64,000 nucleotides of DNA from Euptelea pleiosperma. Its lineage: Eukaryota; Streptophyta; Magnoliopsida; Ranunculales; Eupteleaceae. The position numbers and the translations under genes were made by a program. The DNA lies in NCBI GenBank assembly GCA_035048495.1, contig CM068548.1, positions 14,001,464 through 14,065,463 of the forward strand, in the 5' to 3' direction. Below are positions 54,215 to 64,000 of the stretch, piece by piece. Under the pieces are notes generated by a model. It worked only from the letters and a program-made list of their open reading frames with translations. It did no database searches and was not told the origin of the DNA. Within the stretch, counting starts at the first letter, position 1. Each line of letters starts with the position of its first letter.

Positions 54215-54510
54215 GTCGTTACAACGGTCTAACGGACTGGGGGCGTTACCCTTTTTCAGTTATAATGGATTGTAAAGTACCGGCAAAATGGAAAATAACG
54301 GCGCCAAAATTCAAAATTTGAAATTCAAAATTTTCTAGAAAAATAACAGTTTTTTTTTAACAACTTCAGAAAACAAAGGTTGTTATTTACATTATAACGG
54401 GAAAAATAACAGAAAATAATGGCCATTAATTTTTGAGCGTTAAAACGATACATAATGTAACGGGGGAGGTCCAAATCCGTTATAACGGCCGTAGAGTTTA
54501 ATAACGAAAT
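54215..54510. mobile_element. TAACGG-rich inverted-repeat element
   Basis: The left part reads GTCGTTACAACGG, ACGGACTGGGGGCGTTACC and the right part GTAACGGGGGAGGTCC and CCGTTATAACGGCC. The same element type is embedded in the composite arrays at 4026-5625 and 37466-38527 (ACGGACTGGGG.CGTTACCG). Boundaries are approximate. Confidence 0.5.
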
Positions 54511-54907
54511 AGGATTTAATGTTGCGGACCCCAAACATTTTCAGACCAGGTGTCGGAGACGAGTCAGCACACATTCAAAATGTGGCGCCGGTTGTATTTT
54601 CGGTGGTGGAGATGGGTCATCTAATCAGGTAAACAATTGAATGGTGGTGGGGTCCACTTCCAACCGACTGAATGTGGGCCACATGTACGGCTGTACATTT
54701 ATATGGACTTGGTAGACCGTCATTGCATAGTATACCCAATGACGAAAACACCCTCATCCATTAGTTGTCTTTGAAGAGAGAAGAATCACCCAGCTGTGCT
54801 GGCAAGTGGCAGTCATTGGAGGGGAGAAGACCTGACCTGGCTGTAGAGGGTTCTGCTGATCTCTCTATTGCCAGTCTGGCTTTCTCCCTCCAACCTCTCC
54901 CACTACC

Positions 54908-54915
54908 TATAAATA
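54908..54915 (+). promoter_or_regulatory. MOB1: TATA box of MOB1
   Basis: TATAAATA about 95 bases before the start codon, followed by a (GA)n run at about 54941-54959 in the presumed leader. Transcription would begin near 54940. Confidence 0.7.
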
Positions 54916-55003
54916 GCCAAAAAATATTACCTCTTCTTAGAGAGAGAGAGAGAGAGAGAAGAGTATTAACCCAAACCCTAGAACTCTTATCTTTCTCTCC
55001 AAA

Positions 55004-58000
55004 ATGAGCCTCTTCGGCCTTGGAAGCAGGTACTACAATCTCTCAAAGTTCTGAGTTTTATTGATCTGTTCTTCTTTTCTTGCTGGTATTGATTTTTTGT
55101 TTCCAAAGTGATGATCTTATATTAATCCGATTGTTTAACATTGGAAATTTGAATTCTTTTTATTGTTTAAATAGATTGAAGTGAATTTTTGGAATTTGGA
55201 TTTGGTGTTTTGATGAGTTCTTGTGGGAATTAGGATTCTTTTAGTGTTTTCGGTATATTGAGTTTTAGTTGGAGAAGAGATTTCCCCGTGAAATTTGGTT
55301 CAGTAGTTGTTATGGCGATCAAACAAACAAGATGTACTGTAATGACTCTGGGATTTTATGCCTTCTGAGATGCATTTGATACAATAGATGCTTAAAGATG
55401 GGATCTTGGAACTGAATAAAAAAAAAGATGGGATCTTGGAACACTCTATAGTGTCTATGACACTGCAATTTCAGCTTTTACTGGTTTTCGAAAAATGAAT
55501 TAATCAAATTGCAGTGAAATACAACTCAATACTTCGTTTCTCATTTTTTATTTGAGTAGTGCTCATTTTGTGGCTGAATGTCTCTATGAGGTTCTTAGGC
55601 ATTTTAAAGTAGATATACGTTTGGATCTTTGATGAAAGGGTTTCTTGTAAAATCCTCTTTAAAAGTATAGGAAGAAATCTCGTTTCATGGATTTTCGCTT
55701 GAATATATGGGTTTCTTGGATTGTTGTGTGGGTGGTGGGGGAAGTAAAGACACCTTTTTAAAGAAACCAGATCATGATGTTTTAAAACTAAAGATGGTAG
55801 GGGAATCATTAGGAACAACCATGGACCTGTTTGGGTGTGCTTTTTGGGTTTATAGGGATCAAGGACTTGAATTAAGTGAGGTCAATAGACTTGAGAAAAA
55901 AAGTTATAAATTTTTTGGAGCTTCCTTCTCGGTGATTTTTGTGTTTATAGGGATCAAGAACTCGAATTAAGTGAGCTCAATAGACTTGAGAAAAAGGTTA
56001 TAAATTTTTTGGAGCCTTCCCAGGGCCTTAATGATTGAGGGTGACTTCTCTATCCCTTGAGTGGCTGAGAAGGCTTTTGCTGAATCTGATCCATGGAGGA
56101 ATGTGAACTTGCTCTATCACATTTTTTACTTTGTTCATGAATTTGGGCAAGGTATTAAATTTTGACATATTACGACCATTTATCAGGTTCTAAAGGGAGC
56201 AACAGTAAAAGTAGGGTACAGTCAACTGTTGAAATATCATTGTTTCGACTTCAATTTCTAGTAAAAATGAAATATTTCAGTCATTTCAATGAAAATTGCA
56301 ATATTTCCATGTTGGAATATCTCTGCAAAATATTTTTATTTCCAGGATGTGACCAAAATATACCCTGAAATCGAAATTTAATACCTTAGATTTAAGTGTC
56401 TCATTCTAGAATAGTGAACAACTTCTCCATCTTTTTAGGCAGGGAGAGTTGGCAGGTCCTATAGCCCAAAACTCATTTAGTTTGTTGAGTATTCAATCGA
56501 GGTTTTTAAACCGTGGTGTAGAGTTGATTTTGAGACTCCCATAGTCAAGTGTTTAGATTAAGTGTTAAACAACTTAATCTCAGCACATATCACCACAATC
56601 ATTGAGATTCAGTGAAAATCAAAAAGTGACCCTCCCTTCACTTAATGCGGTAAGTGCTAAGATTCTCTTTTAATACTAATAATGCCCTTTTTCTCAAAGC
56701 TTTCTATTTTAAAAACTTACAAAAGTGTCCTAATAAACATTTTAAAATACCCACAATGCCCTTGACTTACTAATTCAGACATTCATTAAGCTATCAGACC
56801 TCAAGCACTTTTAAGTTTATAGATCTGATAACTTAATTTACCAAACGCCACCTTAGATTGTGAAGCTAGTGGAAAGCTTACAAGCTTGAAATCATGATGC
56901 CCAGATTATTAGAAGGAGGCCATTCTATTTACTACTAATGTTTGAATAGCAATTTGTAGCATTCTTGGAATTTATAGTTTATGAGATGGTGTGGCATCCC
57001 ATCCTTTTGCTCATTGTACACCAAGTTCTAGTAAAATCTAAAATCATTCTTCTCAGTTTTGATGGGTGTGTGACACTTAGATTGTGAATCTGATGAAAAG
57101 CTGACAAGCTTGAAATCATGGTACCCAGATGATTAAAGGGAGGTCATTCTATTTAATGACAAGCTTGTAGTGTTCTTGGAATTTATTGATTATAAGATGG
57201 CGTTGATGTTGATTGGTTTCACATGTGTTCAGATGTCTATAATGAAACATTTGTTTCTTATATGCAAGGCAATGGTTTTTGCTAAGTTCAGAGGATTTAG
57301 TTTTTCTTTGCTGTTATATTTGTCCTGAAGCTTTATTTCTCATAAGAACTTTGATACATGAATTAGGAACCAGAAGACATTTCGGCCCAAAAAGAGCGCT
57401 CCTTCAGGAAGTAAGGTTGGTCTATTTCCTTCCAATTTTATGGTCTATTTCTTATTTCTCATTAAGTAATGTACTTAATTTTGTTGACTGCTACATCATT
57501 TTATTAAATGCAGGGTGCACAGCTTCAAAAACACATTGATGCTACCTTGGGTAGTGGAAACTTGAGGGAAGCAGTACGGCTACCCCCTGGAGAGGATCCT
57601 AATGAGTGGCTGGCCGTAAACAGTACAAATCTTAACTTAGTAGTTCGTTAACTCTAAGGGTGTTTCTGTTGCTAATACATAGAAACTTGGTCACAATATG
57701 TTGTTTCAATTTGCTCTAATGGTCTAAACTCATTTGAGTTGCTCAGTATATTATATTTGGCACTGTTGGTGCTTATTTTATTCTATTGCTAATATAGCTA
57801 GGAAAATCCATGCCTTCAAAAGGTTCCATGTCAGAGACATGTACCAGTTACATGTATAAGACTCGTGCTGGCATTGTGATTAAAGAGAAAACATTTATCT
57901 ACCATATTTACTGTTTTCCATTATCTTTCTGTATCTTATGCTTTATGAAGTAATAGTTATGCATTGATTTATACCATATGTAAGGACATCTCAGTGCCTT

Positions 58001-60439
58001 GAGTTTCTTATGGTTTTTATGATTGACACCTTGTCTCTACATCCGATGATGTCATGGGTTTCTCTATTTAGTTTAATAAACACTTTGATGTTTATGGATC
58101 CATTGCAAAATGGTTTTTGCAACTTTGCATTTTTAATGATTTTTTCTTTGGTTTTTCATTACAGCGGTCGACTTCTTCAATCAGGTGAACATTTTGTATG
58201 GCACTCTTACAGAATTCTGCACACCATCTAACTGCCCAACAATGACTGCAGGACCAAAGTATCTTTCTATCAGTCCCTGGCCTAAATTCTCTTTCTGATT
58301 GTAATAATATGAAAGCAGGTGCAGTTTGATCTTTTTCAATGATTATGTTCTTCCCTAGTAAATATTCTTATAAGGTGAAAGCTATCTTTCCTCTGAAATG
58401 GGTTTAGCTTTCAAGTTTACTTTCAGCATGGTGCTATAGTAAACTAGTTAAGTGGATAAAATTATAAAATGTCTCAATGGTCACATGGAAGAGCTTGAAT
58501 GCTCATTTCCTTGATTAAATTATAAAATTTTGAGGGTTCCAGTTATTAACATTTACTGCGCTATCCAAGATTACTTAGCTATAAATAGGTATTTTACACT
58601 TCTAGGCAATCCTAATTGAGATAGAGCAAGATGCAGAACTCAATCAATCAACAATCAACAATGCCTTATCCCAACCATTTGGGGTCAACTAGATGAATCC
58701 TGTTCAGCCACTCTATCTAGGGCATTATAATACAGGATTGCAGATGATGGTAACAGCAGGGAATATTGAGTTAGCGAAAGGACCCATTCTATCTAGTCTT
58801 GTTGTGTCACTCTTTTTTTGTGTGGCACTGACGATCCAATATTGAATGAAGTTTGGTACTCTGTTTCTATACTTAGTCTTTTGGGATTTATATTGTTCGT
58901 TATTTTCTGCACACATGCTTTGGTGTTCCAGGTTCGCCAGCTCATTGTATCTCATATCCATTCCTGATATTGTTACTTGTTCGTGTCCCAGTCATGAAAT
59001 TACGGATATCATTTATGAGAGAAACCTAAGATTCACCTGGAAGAGTCTGGGAGTATCAATTTTTTGGGCCCTACTTCATCAGAGTTGCATGGCAGAAGGA
59101 CTAACAGTAAAATTCTGCCTAAGCAACTAAAAGAGAACAGTGCTTGAAGAATAAAGAGACTCAAACCCTAACAGTATCATACAAATGGATGGGAAAAAGC
59201 AGATTCAAGAGATTGTCACTGTAGGAAAACTGTAGTTAGGATGACTCGCATTTAGACTATGCAGGTACTATATATGTAGAAAAAATGGAAAAATAAAAAT
59301 AACCATGTACTTTTGAATCCGTTGACCACCTCTAATTAGATTTACAACCTGTTCAAAGCTTCCAACAAGGTATCAAGCTAAACTACAAACATCAAATTGT
59401 ACTTTTTCTTGATAGAAAAAAAAAAGGTTAATAAAGCTGATCAATAATCATCATAAAGCTTACAGAGAAGAATGGTCAAGGAATGAAGTAGTTGCTAGCG
59501 GAATACAGCTAACATCAAGCTGAGGGAAACCGTCAGGATGCGCACGATTCAACCATGATCTGAACAGAAAAATAACATGCATCTATTTTGTGTATCTTGG
59601 ACCCATTTTCTTTTGTCTTTTTCCTATTTTGTGTTCCTTTAGTTTTTCTTATTGATGTGGTTAATATGCCACTGCAGTAGCTCTTCCTCCGCTTTCAGAA
59701 GCATGTAGAATTATATTTTAATTTTCACTCTGGATTAGTATATGGATATTTTTTTCTCAGACCTGCAAGTTTTTGTGGTGTTCGTTACATATATACAATG
59801 CAAGTGGTCTAAGGCAAATGAAACTCTACAGGTATGAGTATAGATGGGCTGATGGAGTTAAAATAAAGAAGCCCATAGAGGTGTCTGCACCAAAATATGT
59901 TGAATATTTGATGGACTGGATTGAAGCTCAGCTTGATGATGAGTTAATATTTCCTCAAAAGCTAGGTATGATACAAGCAATGAAGTGTATTTTTCCATGA
60001 AAGATTTTCAGTTTTGACTTATTTTCTGTCTACAATAGGCACACCATTTCCTCCCAACTTCCAAGAGGTTGTGAAGACAATTTTCAAACGATTGTTCCGG
60101 GTATATGCCCATATTTATCACTCACATTTTCAGAAGATTGTGAGTCTAAAGGAAGAAGCTCATCTCAATACTTGCTTTAAGCATTTTATTTTATTCACAT
60201 GGGTAAGTTGTTATGCCTTCCAGTTTGAGGTGTTGCATTAAGATTCAAGTGGTTCTTTGATAAAAAAACTAAATTGAAATGGCTCCTAACGTCTCCCTTG
60301 CTTTCCTATTTGGTGGTTGCTTTATTTATGTAATATATGAACTAAACATAGTTTTTTTGTGATACAGGAATTCCGTTTGATTGACAAGGGGGAGCTTGCA
60401 CCTCTCTATGATCTCATCGAGTCCATCCTTTCATTTTGA
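55004..60439 (+). CDS. MOB1: MOB1 kinase activator
   Basis: Adaptor and activator of NDR/LATS-type kinases in the Hippo-like pathway; in plants it affects cell division, growth and reproductive development. Exons: 55004-55029, 57367-57415, 57514-57622, 58165-58258, 59832-59965, 60039-60202, 60368-60439. All introns are GT-AG and phases fit; 648 bases, 215 aa, the usual MOB1A/B length. It starts [20 protein letters not shown] and ends [11 protein letters not shown]. The zinc ligands C80, C85, H162 and H167 (TEFC..NC and AHIYHSH) are present, as is the KYEYRWADG motif. The first exon has only 26 coding bases and is followed by a 2337-base intron with local duplications. Nothing suggests a defect. 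Confidence 0.97.
55848..56022 (+). repeat. Tandem duplication in MOB1 intron 1
   Basis: Two direct copies of a segment of about 90 bases, each with TTTATAGGGATCAAG, CTTGAGAAAAA and ATAAATTTTTTGGAGC. A shorter direct repeat (AAAGATGGGATCTTGGAAC) is at 55394 and 55422. Confidence 0.8.
56868..57160 (+). repeat. Second tandem duplication in MOB1 intron 1
   Basis: Direct copies about 205 bases apart share TTAGATTGTGAA, ACAAGCTTGAAATCATG, CCCAGATKATTA and AGGCCATTCTATTTA or close variants, then GTTCTTGGAATTTAT. Confidence 0.7.
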
Positions 60440-60741
60440 GAGTTTCTCATCAGTGGAAATCACGATCACTTGAACTGGATGTTGTGAATAATGAACGGGC
60501 CTCGGTTTAATATGCCCAACGGTTTTAGGGCATGATAATTTTTATTCTTTTATTCGATTGTTGTTCTGGGTACATATTTGAGAACATCCTGTTTTGGTGG
60601 TTTGATTTATCCAAGGAGAGTTATTTTTACAACACGTTTCTATTGAATAGTTGAATCATGCCTAAACTAGAAAGAGGACAAATTCATCAGGACTACAGTG
60701 CAGTAGATAATTTTTTTTTATAAAGTATACAAATTTTATAA
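60440..60741 (+). other. MOB1: MOB1 3' UTR and flank
   Basis: T-rich 3' UTR; no canonical AATAAA close to the stop codon is visible, so the end of the transcript is not placed. Confidence 0.4.
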
Positions 60742-60926
60742 GGGTCGGGGGATACGAGAACAACCTTTTTTGACAACCACTTACTGGGGGTGGATTTTGA
60801 GAATCCAACGGTGGTTTTGCTTTGGCAAAAGTGAATGCCAGCTAAGCACTATCAGCCACTGTAGGATTCTCGGAATCCACACTCGAGAAGTGGTTGTCAA
60901 AAAACGTTGTGTGCGGATCCCAACCC
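60742..60926. mobile_element. Small GGGTYGGG-ended element after MOB1 (9-bp TSD)
   Basis: 185 bp. Ends read GGGTCGGGGGATACG and, complemented, GGGTTGGGATCCGCA. Inner arms TTTTTTGACAACCACTT and GAATCC pair with their complements. The 9-bp duplication ATTTTATAA (60733-60741 and 60927-60935) is perfect. Non-coding, Mutator-like by target size. It lies about 300 bases after the MOB1 stop codon, in the convergent gap before the O-fucosyltransferase gene. Confidence 0.86.
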
Positions 60927-60935
60927 ATTTTATAA

Positions 60936-61692
60936 AGGGCCGAAAAGCTGATAGGTTACACTAGGACTGTTTAGAGGTTGAGATAACTATCTAATCATAA
61001 GATCCTCAAAAGAAGAAAGCAAAAAAGAAACAAGATCAAACCAAGATCAGTTGTGGGACACTTCAGAAACCCCCAACCTATTTAGCTTCATTTGCTTAAA
61101 CCTCCAACAGAAGCAGAAGAATCTAAAGCAAACTTAAAATAGACGGAATGTGGATTCAGGAATTTGTAATAACTCAAACTGAGATCAGCCCCGTAAAGAA
61201 AGCAAACTCCTTGTATTATTGGTGTAGAATGATATACAGTCCACTCAAGTTGTATAGTTACTCTGAATCCCCCCATCAATTATTCAAACTACATCAACCA
61301 GAACCCCACCTCAACGCCACTTTCTAGGGTGCAGGTTCTATAAAGAGTAGAATCATATAGTTCTAAGCCTTCAGCTTGACTACAGTTTTCTGTTTTAATC
61401 CCTTAAAAAAATGATCAGCTGGATCCATCTTCCACTTCCCTCTAAAATTAAGTTGTATGTATAAAAACAATCTCATCGTACTCGTCCCACACAACCTCCA
61501 AGCAGTAGATTTCCCAGGTGTGAGCCATTTTGAATCGAATTGATTGATGTTTCTGTGCAGAAAGGAATCTTGGGCTTGCCATATCTTGAAACAATGCTCT
61601 GTAGCTGTGGTGAAAACCTTTATCATTTTCCTCAGATTGGAGCCAGCCTCACACCCTGAAAGAAAAATAGCAAAAACCTGTAATTTTAGCCT
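60936..61692 (-). other. Convergent gap and O-fucosyltransferase 3' UTR
   Basis: No separate gene supported; an 87-codon minus-strand frame at 61363-61626 lies in the presumed 3' UTR and resembles nothing I know. Confidence 0.4.
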
Positions 61693-63456
61693 CTACTTGT
61701 CATTTCGTGTTGTTCCACGTATACACCCTGGAAGTGGATTTGCATAGAAACTCTCTTCCAGCTTCGGAATTTCTCCAGGTTCCCTTAGATATGGAGCTCC
61801 AGTTCGGTCTTTGTGAAGCTTTTTCACTTTGGAACTGAATTTCTTCCAAGTGATCTTCCCTTCGTCAAATTCATCGACGAGTTTTACAAAATTCATCCTG
61901 CATTAACATCAAAATAAATAAATTACTATTACAAGTTACAATTTACCTTGAATCTATAAACCAAAATGCAGAGCTCGCAAACTGAAAATGCCATTTAAGT
62001 ACATATATACAACTTAATCCTAAAGTTACCCCATGCATTAAGTTGCAAATTTCAGCTCTATATAAAGTAAATTCATCATTTGTTCATAAAATCCCAGATC
62101 CACTACATTGTAGATTTACAACCCCAATTAACCGTTTATACTATATTATTCCCACAATGCCCCCACACACTGGTTAGTAAATTTGCTACCCTAGTTGCAA
62201 GGGTAGCAAATTTACACCAGGTAATCCCAAAATGCCCCACCCATTACAACCCAAAAGATGCAACCTTATATAAGTCTTCACATAATTCATTCCCACGATG
62301 CCCCTCAACCATTTGGATGTGATTTCGCTACTCTATTTAACATAATATATGCCCCCACATCAGACTAGAAAATTGCAATGCCATTTATAACATTCATCCC
62401 AATATGATGCTCCCTCGTTAGATTGCAATTTTGCAACCCTGCTTCATTTTTTAACACATGCATTCTTATATCATATCAGTCTCTGGATTTCAGCAGAAAA
62501 AAAAAATATAGAAAGAAAAAGAAAAAGGTGGGCTAGAATATTACCTGTCTGGACTGATGGATTTCTTAAAGTCCTCAAAGCGCCTGTGACCTTGCACAGC
62601 CTTTGCCATATTCCCATCATATGTATAAACAAAAACATCACTCTGAAGGGCGACAACATAGTCCAAACTGGCTAGCATGTTCTGGTGATTTCTAAAAGGT
62701 TTCAGCTCTTCTTCCGTAGAAAGTGTAGAATGAGAGTATAAGTTGGGGAAATCATCCTTAAGATACTGCATGCTTCCATTTCCATAAGCTGTGCCAGCCA
62801 CCAAGTAGATCCTGGTGCTAGATTGGAAACCCAATCCTTTGAGCAAAAGGGAAGTCTCCCTTGGGGTCAGTGGGCAGCCTCCAAGCTTCCTCCTCTCAGA
62901 TCCATCAATCTCCTTTTCCTTCCAATGGCCGACTTCGTACCGCATCCTGTGGAGCTCCTTGTCTTCCTCTGCCGTCAAATTACGACTGCAGCCTGTAAAT
63001 GCCAGCATATCCTTCTCATATCTGAGAAAGTGGAGAAAACAAGGTTGGATATGAGAACTGTAAGAAGAAAAATGGCTACAAAATTGTCATTTATGACATA
63101 TTTGAGCATATAGTCTGATTCAAGTCCAAATATCTACTATATTAACTTGCAAATCCTATTCTTGGAAGCTGTAAATAGTATATTGATACGAAGAATGTAG
63201 AAGAAAAATAGACCAGAGCTTGCCTTAAATGGAGAGCAATATAAGGACTTCCACTTCGTCGCATCCTTGAAACCAAAGTGTTCCCAAGTTCTTCAATTGG
63301 GGATGTATATTTCAATGCCCTGTAGTTTACGCGGCACCTCAGCTTTTGTATGGAACTAGGGAGGCCATTGTTGGCAAGTCGGGAATCTGTATGAGTGAAG
63401 TAGATGACTTTGTGCTGCTTTAGAAGCGGGAGGATCTCTGACTTGTAATAACTAAC
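61693..63456 (-). CDS. O-fucosyltransferase family protein, last three exons
   Basis: Type II membrane glycosyltransferase-like protein of the plant O-FucT family (GT106/DUF246 type), expected in the Golgi and using GDP-fucose or a related donor. Minus-strand exons: 63224-63456, 62545-63021 and 61693-61897 (stop TAG at 61693-61695), giving 304 C-terminal residues. Motifs: [76 protein letters not shown] and a C-terminal [20 protein letters not shown]. The intron 62545-side donor is GT. The intron between the first two exons here has a GC donor (AG|GCAAGC); phases fit only with this. The upstream exons, including the membrane anchor, lie beyond 64000. Confidence 0.93.
62145..62412. repeat. Degenerate tandem repeats and a perfect hairpin in an O-fucosyltransferase intron
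   Basis: The motif CCCA.RATGCCCC recurs at about 62150, 62225, 62291 and 62350, spaced about 60-75 bases, with intervening TTTGCTACCCT or TTGCAACC words. At 62177-62215 two 16-base arms (GTAAATTTGCTACCCT and its exact complement) surround a 7-base loop. Confidence 0.65.
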
Positions 63457-64000
63457 CTGAACCAAAGCAGCAGAACTAATTAAATTTCGTCAACTCAGCG
63501 AGGTAAAAAAGAGAAATGGGTTGGTGACACCTCCACATATCAATTGGTATATCTGTGCATGTGCTCATACATTGAGGTTTTCCTAACAATTGGCAATCTA
63601 TCATATGGCAATCTTAGTGAGACTGTCCTAACCATCTGATTAACTAACTCATTTCCACAACATCGTATCAGAAAATGTGAAGACTGCAAAAAAGTAGAAT
63701 TTTATCTCTAAAATTTTAGAAGTTGTCAAGTCAACCCAGAGGCGCGATAATGCTTTTTATATTTGGAGTCTCCCAAATTGTGCAAAGGAATTTGGCAATT
63801 CTATCTCCTGGGATTCAACTAAGCCAGAAACCATTTGCATCTCAACAGGGTTGCAGTTGCACGCACTTCAGAGACTGTTGTACAGATCTCGGTTATGGAT
63901 TGCCCAATTTTATGTTGAAAAGTTCGGTAAAAATACCTGTTCAAAACAGATTCTAATTTCTGCAAGAAACAAGAGATACAAACCCCCTCTCTATTAAAAT
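63457..64000 (-). other. Intron of the O-fucosyltransferase gene
   Basis: Sequence upstream of the 63456 acceptor (TTGGTTCAG on the minus strand). No further exon of this family is recognisable to the window end, so the intron exceeds 540 bases. Confidence 0.6.

Noticed and set aside
61363..61626. 87-codon minus-strand frame
   Set aside because: It lies in the presumed 3' UTR of the O-fucosyltransferase gene and resembles nothing known to me.

Overview
The window is nuclear DNA of a flowering plant. The evidence is spliced GT-AG genes for typical land-plant proteins (GH17 glucanase, F-box/LRR protein, germin-like protein, MOB1, O-fucosyltransferase), long AT-rich introns, and dense plant-type transposons (Mutator-, hAT-, CACTA- and Helitron-type elements, an LTR element and a LINE relic). 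I cannot name the species. About five genes in 64 kb with long TE-filled gaps suggest a medium or large genome.

Layout. 1-895 (minus): 5' part of a GH17 glucan endo-1,3-beta-glucosidase gene, with a decayed second copy at 1589-2235. 2.4-9.3 kb: palindromic repeats, a composite mini-Helitron array, fold-back elements and CACTA remains. 9.3-15.9 kb: remains of an LTR element with one intact 490-codon ORF and a 2.87 kb LTR. 17.7-18.3 kb: LRR-protein relic (minus). 21764-35447 (plus): complete 17-exon gene for F-box/LRR-repeat protein 15 (FBL15/SLOMO type, 1034 aa), whose 7.2 kb intron 10 holds hAT elements, a fold-back element and a LINE relic. 37.3-38.9 kb: hAT element with a Helitron array inside it. 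41100-41729 (plus): single-exon germin-like/ABP19-type protein. 43.1-50.7 kb: a roughly 2 kb non-coding segment present three times, each copy with its own later insertions. 51-54.5 kb: more fold-back elements. 55004-60439 (plus): complete 7-exon MOB1 gene (215 aa). 61693-63456 (minus): last three exons of an O-fucosyltransferase gene, convergent with MOB1.

The genes are unrelated in function and form no operon-like unit. The most notable structure is a set of palindromic, non-coding fold-back elements that share an internal core but have at least two kinds of termini. Six of them have 9-bp target-site duplications readable here (four perfect, two with one mismatch), and a seventh has a 9-bp duplication with two transitions. 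This points to Mutator-like transposition. The triplicated segment supplies unfilled sites for several insertions, so their boundaries can be checked inside the window. Many of these elements carry a G-box (CACGTG) in each arm, and some lie about 1 kb upstream of FBL15 and of the germin-like gene.
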